64,000 bases of DNA from Vibrio maritimus (GTDB taxonomy: Bacteria; Pseudomonadota; Gammaproteobacteria; Enterobacterales; Vibrionaceae): contig JYJJ01000037.1 in NCBI GenBank assembly GCA_003263775.1, forward strand, positions 1 to 64,000, read 5' to 3'. Within the stretch, counting starts at the first letter, position 1. Each line of letters opens with the position of its first letter. A program made the translations under genes and the position numbers. The notes under the pieces were generated by a model, which did not search any database, was not told where the DNA came from, and was given only the letters and a program-made list of their open reading frames with translations. Shown in pieces: positions 41,774-52,015 of this stretch.

Positions 41774-44073
41774 GTGAGCACCGAAAGAATATCCCGATTA
41801 AAGTCTGCCCTGTTTGAAGCCCAACGAGAAATTTCCTTAGAGCGTGCGCTCTTATATACCGAAAGTCATCGACAGACCGAAGGTGAGCATACTCTAATTC
41901 GCCGAGCGAAAGCGACGGCGCATGTTATGGACAATGTCGCTATCTCCATCCGTGACGATGAGCTCATTGCCGGCAACCGCACTGTCAAACCTCGTGCGGG
42001 TATTGTATCTCCTGAAATGGATCCTTATTGGATAGAGAAAGAGCTGGATATTTTTGAATCGCGTCCGCAAGACAAGTTTTACATTAGTGACGAGGACAAG
42101 GCGGTCTATAAAGAAACCTTGCTGAACTACTGGTCACAACGTTCGATGAAGGATTTCATCAACGCACAAATTCCAGACAACGTGAAGCACGCTGTTTCTG
42201 AAAAAGTATTTAGCGTTAACCAAACAGACAAAGGCCAAGGCCATATCATCATTGATTTTGACCGCTTGCTACAAAATGGCCTTGGTGCACTCACAGATGA
42301 AATGTCGACGCTGGCCACAGTGAACGCTGACAATGAGTTTTATCGCTCAGTACTGATCCTCTTAGAAGCATCTACAAGACATATTCGCCGCTATGAAACG
42401 CTTGCGAGATACATGGCGGAGCAATGCGAATCTGTAGAGCGCACCGCAGAGCTTAACCGCATCGCGGACATCTCTGCCAAAGTGGCTACTAAAAAGCCCG
42501 ATGATTTCTACGAAGCGTGCCAACTGTTTTGGTACATGAATATTGTTCTGCAGTATGAATCGAACGCGAGTTCATTGTCTTTAGGCCGATTCGATCAATA
42601 CATGATGCCTTACTACCAAGCGTCACTGGATAAAGGCGAGTCTGACGCATTTTTGCAAGAGCTACTAGAAAGCTTATGGGTGAAGACTAACGATATCGTA
42701 CTTCTGCGCTCTTCAAGCAGCGCTAAGTTTTTCGCGGGTTTCCCAACAGGCTACACGATTCTGCTCGGTGGTTTGACCGAGAACGGTCGCAGCGCAGTCA
42801 ATACACTTTCTTCGCTTTGTTTGGATGCGTATCAGAGCGTTCAGTTGCCGCAGCCTAACTTAGGCGTTCGTGTGAATGAGTTCATCGATCGTGCTTTCTT
42901 GAATAAAACGGCAGAGACGATTCGTTTAGGTACAGGTATCCCACAGATCTTTAATGACGAAGTCGTGGTGCCGGCATTTTTGAACCGCGGTGTTTCCCTT
43001 GAAGATGCCCGTGACTACTCGGTGGTAGGGTGCGTTGAGCTGTCCATCCCTGGTAAGACCTACGGCCTACATGATATCGCCATGTTCAACCTGCTCAAGG
43101 TGATGGAGCTGGTGCTAAAACGCAATAAAGACAATCAAGAGGTCTCATTTGATTCGCTACTCACAGAAATCCGAGCCGATATCTGCGAATACGTCAAACT
43201 CATGGTGGAAGGCTCAAACATTTGTGATGTTGGCCACCGAGACTGGGCACCGGTGCGCTTTTATCATCGTTTATCAATGATTGTATCGAGAATGGAAAGG
43301 ACATCACTTATGGAGGAGGTCGCTATAACTTCTCTGGTGTGCAGGGTATTGGTATTGCCAATCTATCAGATTCACTCATGGCGTTAAAACGCTTTGTGTT
43401 TGAAGAGAAACGCATGAGCTTTGCAGAGTTTATCGATGTACTTGAGTCGAACTTTGAAGGCAAAGACGGGGAGAAAGTGCGTGCCCGTCTCATGAATCGC
43501 TATGAGAAATACGGCAACGATATCGATGAAGTGGATGCATTGGGTGCGGATCTGCTGCGTCTGTTCTGCAAAGAAGTCGAGACTTACGAGAACCCTCGTG
43601 GTGGTTACTTCACTCCGGGTTCATACACGGTTTCGGCACACGTCCCGCTTGGTGCTGTTGTCGGAGCGACACCTGATGGCCGACTTGCAGGAGAGCAGCT
43701 TGCGGATGGCGGTTTGTCTCCGATGTTGGGTAAAGATCAACAAGGCCCAACAGCCGTGTTGAAGTCGGTGAGTAAGCTCGACAACTACCTGTTATCTAAC
43801 GGAAGTTTATTGAACGTTAAGTTTACTCCTTCGACGTTAGAAGGTGAGCAAGGGATTACCAAACTGGGTGACTTCCTGCGTGCCTTCATGAAGCTGAAAC
43901 TGCAGCACATCCAGTTCAACGTACTAAACGCAGAAACGCTGCGTAAGGCTCAGGAAAAACCGGAGGATTATGCGGGTCTAGTCGTGCGAGTCGCGGGTTA
44001 CAGTGCCTTCTTCGTTGAATTATCGAAAGAAATTCAAGATGACATTATTCGAAGAACCGCCCATGAGCTGTGA
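41774..44073 (+). CDS. pflD: Glycyl radical enzyme, PflD type (frameshifted)
   Basis: GTG 41774 has GGAG 6 nt upstream (ATG 41762 would place the ribosome binding site inside the gene). Corrected length 766 residues, against 765 for E. coli PflD. The thiyl Cys is near residue 420 in SVVGCVELSIPG, with Glu two residues on, as in C-O bond-cleaving eliminases. The glycyl radical loop near the end reads RVAGYSAFF. Reading T4 as T5 at about 43261 (GTGCGCTTTT) restores DCIENGKDITYGGGRYNFSG. E. coli PflD is reported to open 1,5-anhydromannitol 6-phosphate; pyruvate formate-lyase activity is not expected. Confidence 0.9.
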
Positions 44074-44968
44074 TTGCCAAACCGGCTCCGTCGACTGTTG
44101 CTCAGTTTCAGAAGAGCCTCGCTCTTCTGAAATGGACTCAAAGGCTCTAACAGCACGGGTATTCAACATTCAACGCTACTCACTCAATGATGGCGAGGGC
44201 ATACGCACCGTGGTGTTTTTCAAAGGTTGTCCTTTGAAGTGCCCTTGGTGTGCCAATCCAGAATCACGGTCAATAGACTTGGTGAACATTCGCCGCGAGT
44301 CTAAGTGTCTGCACTGTGATGTGTGTGAGCAGGACGTAGATGAGTGCCCAAGTGGTGCTTTCGAGCAAGTCGGTTATGACGTCACCGTGGAGCAATTGCT
44401 CGCAGAAATCGCCAAAGATGATGTGTTTTATCAAACCTCTGGTGGCGGCGTGACGTTATCCGGAGGTGAGGTGCTTGTTCATGGCAAGTTTTGTTTAGAG
44501 CTGCTCAAACAGCTAAAGAGGTTGGGTTATAAAACCGCCATCGAGACCTCTGGTCACGGCAATAGTAAGCAGCTTACGGAAATGGCGAACTATTGCGATG
44601 AAATTCTATTTGATTTCAAGATGATGGACGAAAGCAGAGCCAAGGCCGTGATTGGAATTAACTTAGAGAAAGTGCTGAATAGTTTCTCTGCGTTGATGAC
44701 GACATCATGCAAGGTGATTCCCCGGTTACCCTTGATACCGGGCTTTACCTTGGAGCTGATCAACGTTGATAAGGTGCTGAGTTTTATTGCCCCTTATCAA
44801 CTAAAAGAAGTCCATTTGCTGCCATTTCATCAATATGGTTCGAGCAAATATGAAACATTAGGGATGAACTACACCATGAAAGAGATCCCAGTACCGACCA
44901 AACAAGAAATAGATGCGATTCAGCGCCATGTCGAAGCGCATGGATACCAAGTAGTCATAGGAGGCTAG
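44063..44968 (+). CDS. pflC: Glycyl radical enzyme activating enzyme, PflC type
   Basis: 301 residues from ATG 44063, overlapping the GRE stop by 11 nt; upstream in-frame ATGs lie farther inside the GRE gene. The radical SAM cluster is CPLKCPWC (C-x3-C-x2-C), followed by CLHCDVCEQDVDECPSGAF, which supplies ligands for one auxiliary 4Fe-4S cluster. The GGGVTLSGGEVL motif binds SAM. It generates the glycyl radical in the upstream enzyme under anaerobic conditions. The Cys-rich N-terminus (SCDCQTGSVDCCS) is unusual. Confidence 0.9.
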   Translation: MSCDCQTGSVDCCSVSEEPRSSEMDSKALTARVFNIQRYSLNDGEGIRTVVFFKGCPLKCPWCANPESRSIDLVNIRRESKCLHCDVCEQDVDECPSGAFEQVGYDVTVEQLLAEIAKDDVFYQTSGGGVTLSGGEVLVHGKFCLELLKQLKRLGYKTAIETSGHGNSKQLTEMANYCDEILFDFKMMDESRAKAVIGINLEKVLNSFSALMTTSCKVIPRLPLIPGFTLELINVDKVLSFIAPYQLKEVHLLPFHQYGSSKYETLGMNYTMKEIPVPTKQEIDAIQRHVEAHGYQVVIGG

Positions 44969-44970
44969 GC

Positions 44971-45828
44971 ATGAGCAAGAAACGAATTTTAATTACCGGA
45001 GCAGGCGGCTTTTTTGGTACGCGCTTTATTAACCGTTACAGCGATGAGTTTGATATTAAAGGCACGGATGTCGCGCAGTTAGACATTACTGATGCGGATG
45101 CGGTGAGCTCAATCTTTGATGAGTTCAAACCGGACTTTGTGATTCATGCAGCGGCTATCGCGGTGACAGATTTTTGTAATCAACACCCAGATGTTGCTCA
45201 CAAGGTGAATGTGCAAGGCGCTATTAATGTTGCCAATGCGTGTAAGGCGGCGGGTGCAAAGTTGGTGTTTATCTCGACAGAACAGGTATTCAACGGTAAC
45301 CCTGAAGCAGGTCCATACACAGAAGAGTCGAAGCCAGTACCAGACACCGTTTATGGTCAAAACAAACTAGAAGCAGAGAAAGAACTCGCGTCGATACTGC
45401 CAGAAATGTGGGTACTTCGATTCACTTGGCTGTTCGGATTGCCTGAGCGCAATACCACCATCAACCCTAATGTTGTTTGGAATGCCACCCAAGCGCTATT
45501 TAAGGGTGAAGTGATGCACGAGCGCGGTAATGAGTTCCGTGGATTGACTTATGTTCATGAGCTTATTGAACAGTTTCCGAAAATCTTTGAAATCCCTTAT
45601 GGCACCTACCACACAGGCGCACATAACGATGCAAGCCGTTATGACATTGCTAAGCATATTCTTACTGAACTTAAGCTTGAATCACGTCTCTCTGAGGTAT
45701 TAGCCCAAAGCGATGCGCCAAAAACTCGAGACGTACGTTTAGACACCAGTAAGTTGGCAGCACAAGGGGTTTGTTTTACCGAGAGTAAAGCGGCGATTAC
45801 CAAGTGTTTGAAAGAATTTGGCTACTGA
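44971..45828 (+). CDS. RmlD-like NAD(P)-dependent sugar reductase/epimerase
   Basis: 285 residues. Rossmann motif GAGGFFGTRFINRY at residues 10-23, LDITD and VIHAAAIAVTDFCNQHP as in RmlD/dTDP-4-dehydrorhamnose reductase, and the catalytic YGQNK (Y-x3-K). It starts 2 nt after pflC and lies 35 nt before the aldolase gene, so it is part of the locus. I do not recall it in the E. coli version, where GldA reduces hydroxyacetone. Substrate unknown. Confidence 0.85.
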   Translation: MSKKRILITGAGGFFGTRFINRYSDEFDIKGTDVAQLDITDADAVSSIFDEFKPDFVIHAAAIAVTDFCNQHPDVAHKVNVQGAINVANACKAAGAKLVFISTEQVFNGNPEAGPYTEESKPVPDTVYGQNKLEAEKELASILPEMWVLRFTWLFGLPERNTTINPNVVWNATQALFKGEVMHERGNEFRGLTYVHELIEQFPKIFEIPYGTYHTGAHNDASRYDIAKHILTELKLESRLSEVLAQSDAPKTRDVRLDTSKLAAQGVCFTESKAAITKCLKEFGY

Positions 45829-45863
45829 TATAGCCACCTAGTTACAGTGATTGGAGATGTATC

Positions 45864-46541
45864 ATGATTTATATGTTAGATACCGCTAACTTAGAAGCAA
45901 TCAAAAAGGCGGTCGATTTATACCCTATCGTAGGTGTGACAACAAACCCGACGATTGTTGCTAAAGAAAACCGTCCACTTCGAGACATTATTTTGGATAT
46001 ACGTGAGTTGATTGGCCCAGAGCGCATGCTGCATGCGCAAGTGGTTGCCGAAACAGCTGAAGTCATGCTTGAAGAAGCGAAAGCCCTTCGCAAACTCGAC
46101 CCTGAAATCATCGTAAAGGTGCCAGTAACGCCACAGGGTATTAAAGCGATGAAACTCATTAGTTCCGAAGGCATTCGCATTACTGCTACCGCTATCTTAA
46201 CGCCGCAACAAGCGTTGATGGCCGCTATGGCAGGGGCAGAGTTCTTAGCTCCGTACGTGAACCGTCTTGATAACATCTGTGGTGATGGTACCCAGGTTGC
46301 CGCTGAAATGGCGCATTTAATCGATATGTATAACTTGGATGCTAAAGTGCTAGCCGCCTCGTTTAAAAATGTTCAGCAAGTTCACGAAGTAGCGAAAGCA
46401 GGTGTGCAGTCAGTGACCATCGCACCGGACGTATTTGACCAACTTCTGGTACATCCTTTGACCGATTCTGGCGTAGCCGGCTTTATGAGCGACTGGCACA
46501 ACGCCTACGGTGAAGGAAAAACCGTTCTTGATTTGCTGTGA
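45864..46541 (+). CDS. fsa: Fructose-6-phosphate aldolase (Fsa/TalC)
   Basis: 225 residues. The Schiff-base Lys is at position 85 exactly (EIIVKVPVTPQG), as in E. coli FsaA. MLDTANLEAIKKA and GVTTNPTIVAKE at the N-terminus and APDVFDQLLVHPLTD at the end complete the family. Fsa cleaves fructose 6-phosphate, and better 1-deoxyfructose 6-phosphate, to glyceraldehyde 3-phosphate and hydroxyacetone. ATG 45864 has TTGGAGAT upstream. Confidence 0.94.
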   Translation: MIYMLDTANLEAIKKAVDLYPIVGVTTNPTIVAKENRPLRDIILDIRELIGPERMLHAQVVAETAEVMLEEAKALRKLDPEIIVKVPVTPQGIKAMKLISSEGIRITATAILTPQQALMAAMAGAEFLAPYVNRLDNICGDGTQVAAEMAHLIDMYNLDAKVLAASFKNVQQVHEVAKAGVQSVTIAPDVFDQLLVHPLTDSGVAGFMSDWHNAYGEGKTVLDLL

Positions 46542-46586
46542 TTATGATTGAGAACAAGTTTACGTAGAATAGACAAAGACACGACT

Positions 46587-46617
46587 GCCTAGTGAGATTA
46601 TACTCACTAGGCTTTTT
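46587..46617 (+). terminator. Rho-independent terminator after fsa
   Basis: GCCTAGTGAG-ATTATA-CTCACTAGGC, ten perfect pairs, then TTTTTG. It separates fsa from the second EIIB gene, so the latter may depend on partial read-through. Confidence 0.9.
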
Positions 46618-46642
46618 GCTATAGAAATATCTCAGGAAAACA

Positions 46643-46978
46643 ATGAATTTAGTTGGAGTTACGGCTTGTATTAGTGGTGTTGCGCATACCTATATGGCAG
46701 CGGAGTTACTGGAAAAATCGGCCAAAAAAGCAGGTCACAAAATAGATGTTGAGACACAAGGAGCACTTGGCGCAGAAAACTCGTTAGAGCAGGAGGCGAT
46801 CGATAGAGCCGATGTGGCATTTATCATTGCTGACATCAATATTGAAGGTGTTGAGCGTTTTGACAACTCTCGCTTGATTAAAATGTCGATATCTGACTTT
46901 CTGCGTAATCCTGAACTCGCAATTACTGCCATTGAACGTGCCAAAAGAGCGCCAGCTGGCACGGTAATTAACGTTTAA
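46643..46978 (+). CDS. frwD: PTS fructose-family EIIB, second copy
   Basis: 111 residues. GVTACISGVAHTYMAAELLEKSA: the phospho-Cys is in the ACISGVAHT motif. It is more divergent than the first EIIB and corresponds in position to E. coli FrwD next to yijO. ATG 46643 has CAGGAAA upstream. Convergent with the AraC-type gene, with only 2 nt between the stops. Confidence 0.88.
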   Translation: MNLVGVTACISGVAHTYMAAELLEKSAKKAGHKIDVETQGALGAENSLEQEAIDRADVAFIIADINIEGVERFDNSRLIKMSISDFLRNPELAITAIERAKRAPAGTVINV

Positions 46979-46980
46979 GT

Positions 46981-47841
46981 CTATTCTACCGTTCCACTTT
47001 GGTAGTGCGCACGATACTGCGAAGGGGAGCGGTCCGTTTGTTGTTTGAACACGCGACAAAAGTAATTGCTATCATTAAATCCGCATCGATGTGCAATCTC
47101 TTTTACCTTTGTATCATATTGTTTTAAAAGGTATTTTGCTCGCTCTAGGCGAATGCGAGTTAGATACTCGTTGAACTTTACATTGCCCTCTTTGTGGAAA
47201 AGCTGCGATAAGTAGTTAGGTGATACATAAAAGTGTTTAGCGACCGATTCTCTGGTTAGTGGCTCGTGATAATTTTGCTCGAGATAATCTCTAACCGCAT
47301 CAAACAGCGCCTTACTTTTCGAAGGTGTTTCTGGTGGATTATGGATAAGATCGTGGATATGACTGAACAAGCTACTTGCTAACAATTGCAACGTGTTTTG
47401 ATCTTGTGCATGCCACGCCATTTCTTCTACAGCTTGGAGAATGAATGAACCGGTTCGTGGTCCACGCCTTGCGACATTTTCTTTGATAGCCGAATCGAAT
47501 TTCTCGCCATCCCAACTCAGTAAACTCATGCCAAAACTTTGTTTGCCCACAAGCACTGTCATCGTCACCACGGGTTTATCCCAGTTGGGTTTGTTCCAAC
47601 TTTCAGCGGGTAGGTAGAGAACATCACCTTGTCGCAGTTTCACTCCTGTATCGCTACCTACGCTGTTACCGACATCCATATCCAGCTCACCAATCAACAC
47701 CATTTCAATGCGAGGAAAGTGGACTTGATAAGCAAGGGGAGGGGGAGTGGGAAGATTGCCAGCAAACTGCAGTGAACGGATTTGTTCCGTATTAGTGGCG
47801 TAGTGTTGGAGGGCTTCTATCAGGTAAGTTCTGTCTAACAT
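46981..47841 (-). CDS. AraC family transcriptional regulator, YijO-like
   Basis: 286 residues. An N-terminal cupin-like sensor (about 30-100, YQVHFPRIEMVLIGELDMDVG) precedes a C-terminal double helix-turn-helix with FYVSPNYLSQLFHKEGNVKFNEYL and EIAHRCGFNDSNYFCRVFKQQTDRSPSQYR. The position next to frwD matches E. coli yijO, so control of the PTS/GRE locus is likely. It also faces, across 207 bp, the divergent PhyH-type gene. Confidence 0.88.
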   Translation of the reverse strand: MLDRTYLIEALQHYATNTEQIRSLQFAGNLPTPPPLAYQVHFPRIEMVLIGELDMDVGNSVGSDTGVKLRQGDVLYLPAESWNKPNWDKPVVTMTVLVGKQSFGMSLLSWDGEKFDSAIKENVARRGPRTGSFILQAVEEMAWHAQDQNTLQLLASSLFSHIHDLIHNPPETPSKSKALFDAVRDYLEQNYHEPLTRESVAKHFYVSPNYLSQLFHKEGNVKFNEYLTRIRLERAKYLLKQYDTKVKEIAHRCGFNDSNYFCRVFKQQTDRSPSQYRAHYQSGTVE

Positions 47842-48048
47842 GTTTTTATAACAATCTTCTAGCTAAAGTGTACTCGTTTGCGGAGGTAACATTATACATT
47901 ACAGGCTAAAACTGGGGTTTTGAGTTGGTTCACATTTATATAGCGATCATACAAATGTCCAGTTTATCGTAGAAATTCCCTACAGGATTTTTGTTCATTT
48001 CGCAGTAGATTGGTAAGTGAAAAGTCAGCCTAAGAAAGGATAATAATA

Positions 48049-48807
48049 ATGCCTCATCAATCTACCCTACATGGACTTTACTCCACACAAGGCCTTACGC
48101 CACGCCAATATGACGAACTCGATACCCACGGATTTACTGTTATTCACGATGTGATTGATCCTGAGTGGCTCCAAGAGCTGAGAGATAAATTCGACTACCT
48201 TGTTGAGAAAGAGGGTGAGAATCTAGCGATAGAACACCACCAAGAAGAGACCGTGACTCGAATTGCCAACTTGATTAACAAAGGCACGGTTTGGGAGAAA
48301 ATTTGGTCACACCCTTTAGTACTCAATGCATGCCAGCACATATTCAAATGTGAGTTTAAGCTGTCGAGTCTTAATGGCAGAGAAGCGCATCCAGGCGGTG
48401 GGCTTCAGCCATTGCACGGTGACTGGAAGAAGCCTCGTCCCGACTTTCCTAAAGTTCACTTGGTGAATTCGATATGGGCACTTGATGATTTATGCAAAGA
48501 CAATGGTGCGCCGCGTATCATCCCTGGAACGCATCTACGACCAGAGTTGCCTGAAGATGTGCTTGAAGATACCGAAGCTCCTCACCCGCAAGAGGTGTAC
48601 TTGGAGTGTCCTGCAGGGAGTATAATGATTTTCAATGCTCATACATGGCATGGAGGCACCATAAACCATATCGGTACTAGAAGACGCGTGCTACACGGCT
48701 TGTATGTTTCTGGTGACGGCATTCAACAGCAAGATCAAAAGAAATGGTTACTACCGCAAACAGCACTAAGACTCAATCAAGCTCAAATGCGCTTGTTGGA
48801 CGTATAG
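48049..48807 (+). CDS. Phytanoyl-CoA dioxygenase (PhyH) family protein
   Basis: 252 residues, a 2-oxoglutarate/Fe(II) oxygenase. The metal ligands are in LHGDW (His-x-Asp, about residue 124) and the distal HTWHGG (about 204), and the co-substrate Arg in GTRRRVLHG. It begins LTPRQYDELDTHGFTVIHDV as in PhyH and ectoine-hydroxylase relatives. No signal peptide. Regulation by the divergently transcribed AraC protein is possible. AGAAAGGA about 9 nt before ATG 48049 is the ribosome binding site. Confidence 0.87.
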   Translation: MPHQSTLHGLYSTQGLTPRQYDELDTHGFTVIHDVIDPEWLQELRDKFDYLVEKEGENLAIEHHQEETVTRIANLINKGTVWEKIWSHPLVLNACQHIFKCEFKLSSLNGREAHPGGGLQPLHGDWKKPRPDFPKVHLVNSIWALDDLCKDNGAPRIIPGTHLRPELPEDVLEDTEAPHPQEVYLECPAGSIMIFNAHTWHGGTINHIGTRRRVLHGLYVSGDGIQQQDQKKWLLPQTALRLNQAQMRLLDV

Positions 48808-49526
48808 TGACAAGCAGCCACTACTACTAGATTTGGTTCTACTAAAAGTTGCTATCTACCTTGAAGCTGTAGATAGCCGTAAACTGTACATCTCTGGATT
48901 TGCGACTATCCTCTAAACTTTCTGCTCAAATTAGCCTTGCCTTTAGTGGGTGAATTTGCTCACGTTATTTTGCAAAGCCCCACAATGAGACATATTGCGA
49001 CGTGTCATAGGGCAAGTGTTTCTATTGTGTAATTCCTTGTTGCAAATATGTAAAATGTTAAGTTATTGGCTCTATTTTAATAGTGTTGAATTTCAACTAC
49101 TTAATAATAATTCGCGATAGCAAGCTTTTGAAAATACGTTATTGTGTTGATACTTAATTCACAAGTGATTGCACTTTTTTAGTGCATGGTTCTTTGGTTG
49201 TATTTATTGATAAAATTACCATTTGCATAAATTAATTTGTTAATTCAGTAAGTTATATTGTTGTTGATGTTTTTAATGTTTGTTTACATTGTTTGTTGTT
49301 GATTACATATTCATTTGTGATAGTGATCAACTTTATGGCTTGTTACATAAATAATCGATGGTGAAATATTAAGATTCCTTTAAATTTATATTTAAAACTT
49401 AAAACGTAATAAAAGCTGTGTAATTTCAATAATAAAAGTCAGCTAAGTAAAAAAGCGTACTAGGTCGTCTTATTTTAATTTTAATAAAATAGCTAATAAA
49501 GCTAGTTGCTAGGAATGGAGTCACCA
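48808..49526. other. Long AT-rich intergenic region upstream of phaB
   Basis: About 720 bp with no supported gene on either strand. It has a hairpin GCTATCTAC / GTAGATAGC at 48851-48877, without a T-run, that may end the dioxygenase transcript. Between 49050 and 49480 it is strongly AT-rich. TGTGATAGTGATCAAC at 49316-49331 fits eight of ten CRP positions. A long untranslated leader or phasin-repressor operators could lie here; I cannot show either. Confidence 0.4.
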
Positions 49527-50267
49527 ATGAAAAAGCTCGCAATAATTACGGGATCAAAAGGCGGAATTGGTTCTGCTATCTCTTCGAAACTTGTCCAACA
49601 AGACTATCGTCTCATTGCAACGTACAGCACTGGGAATTACGAATGTGCTAAGCGCTGGTTTGATGAAAAAGGCTTTACAGAAGATCAGGTTCGTTTGTTC
49701 GAACTCGATGTGACGAATACGGAAGAGTGCAAGGAAAAGCTAGGATTGCTGCAACAAGAAGAAGGTACTTTTGACCTTGTTGTAAACAACGCTGGTATTA
49801 CTCGCGACGGCCAGTTCAAGAAAATGACATCAGACAGCTGGTTTGATGTCATCAATACCAACCTAAATAGCGTGTTCAACGTTACCCAACCTCTCTTTGC
49901 TGCCATGTGCGAAAAAGGCAATGGTCGAGTCATTAACATTTCATCTGTCAACGGACAAAAAGGTCAGTTTGGTCAAACCAACTATGCGGCAGCGAAAGCG
50001 GGCATGATTGGTTTTACTAAAGCTCTGGCGGCGGAAGGTGCGCGTTCTGGCGTGACCGCTAATGTTGTCGCTCCTGGTTATACAGGTACTCCTATGGTTG
50101 AAGCTATGCGTGAAGAAGTATTGGACTCAATTAAAAGTACCATTCCTTTAAAGCGTCTAGCTAAACCAGAAGAAATTGCCGCATCAGTTGCTTATTTGGC
50201 AAGTGAAGAAGCAGGTTATATTACAGGTGAAACAATCGCTATCAATGGCGGCTTATACATGGCGTAA
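49527..50267 (+). CDS. phaB: Acetoacetyl-CoA reductase
   Basis: 246 residues from ATG 49527 (GGAG 7 nt upstream; the frame is open back to TTG 49506). SDR with ITGSKGGIGSAIS, NNAGITRDG, Ser in INISSVNGQKG, YAAAKAG (Tyr-x3-Lys) and the closing ITGETIAINGGLYMA typical of PhaB/FabG. It reduces acetoacetyl-CoA to (R)-3-hydroxybutyryl-CoA with NADPH. First gene of phaBAPC, with phaA 18 nt behind. Confidence 0.93.
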   Translation: MKKLAIITGSKGGIGSAISSKLVQQDYRLIATYSTGNYECAKRWFDEKGFTEDQVRLFELDVTNTEECKEKLGLLQQEEGTFDLVVNNAGITRDGQFKKMTSDSWFDVINTNLNSVFNVTQPLFAAMCEKGNGRVINISSVNGQKGQFGQTNYAAAKAGMIGFTKALAAEGARSGVTANVVAPGYTGTPMVEAMREEVLDSIKSTIPLKRLAKPEEIAASVAYLASEEAGYITGETIAINGGLYMA

Positions 50268-50285
50268 AGCTAATAAGGGATAACA

Positions 50286-51490
<1,205 letters not shown>

Positions 51491-51568
51491 TTGTGTTGTC
51501 GGAAGCCCAATTTACTGGGATAGATTTGATTTAGAAACTGGAATGTTTATTTCTTAGGAGAAATGATT

Positions 51569-51916
51569 ATGTACACGGATATTTTCAAAGTAATCAACGA
51601 GCAGTCTGAAAAAACGTTTGAACCTTACGCAAAGTTCAACAAGCTCATGACAAAAAATGTTGAAACACTCACTGAACTTCAACTAAATGCTATGCGCGCA
51701 TACAGTGAGCTAGGCGTTAATCAAATGAAAGCAGCGACTGAAATTAAAGATGTCTCTTCACTTGCGGTTTTCAATAGCCAACAGCTAAACACTTTGTCTC
51801 GTTTGTCTCAACAAATGATGGACGACAGCAATAAGCTTCAGCAAGTGGCAAAAGAGTTCAAAGAAGACCTAGAAGCCATTACGACGGACGCTGTAAAGGC
51901 GAGCACACCAGCTTAA
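51569..51916 (+). CDS. phaP: Phasin
   Basis: 115 residues from ATG 51569 (AGGAG with 8-nt spacing; ATG 51563 is too close). An all-helical, amphipathic protein with the phasin pattern YTDIFKVINEQSEK and NVETLTELQLNAMRAYSELGVNQ. It coats polyhydroxyalkanoate granules. Abundant expression is expected and the strong terminator behind it suits a highly transcribed gene. Confidence 0.9.
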   Translation: MYTDIFKVINEQSEKTFEPYAKFNKLMTKNVETLTELQLNAMRAYSELGVNQMKAATEIKDVSSLAVFNSQQLNTLSRLSQQMMDDSNKLQQVAKEFKEDLEAITTDAVKASTPA

Positions 51917-51957
51917 TGTCTCTATTATTTGTTTAGATAGAGTACGTATATATAGAG

Positions 51958-51992
51958 GGTTGCGGGGGCACTCGTTCCCGCAACCTTTTTTG
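51958..51992 (+). terminator. Rho-independent terminator between phaP and phaC
   Basis: GGTTGCGGG (51958-51966) and CCCGCAACC (51977-51985) pair over nine bases, then TTTTTTTG. It splits phaBAP from phaC, so phaC may be made at a lower level through read-through. Confidence 0.9.
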
Positions 51993-52015
51993 TTTCCAAG
52001 AAAAGGGTTTTAGCT

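Noticed and set aside
41774-44073. Pyruvate formate-lyase or choline trimethylamine-lyase
   Set aside because: PFL has two adjacent Cys (C-C) at the active site, and the CutC-specific sequence after GCVE is absent; length and locus match PflD.
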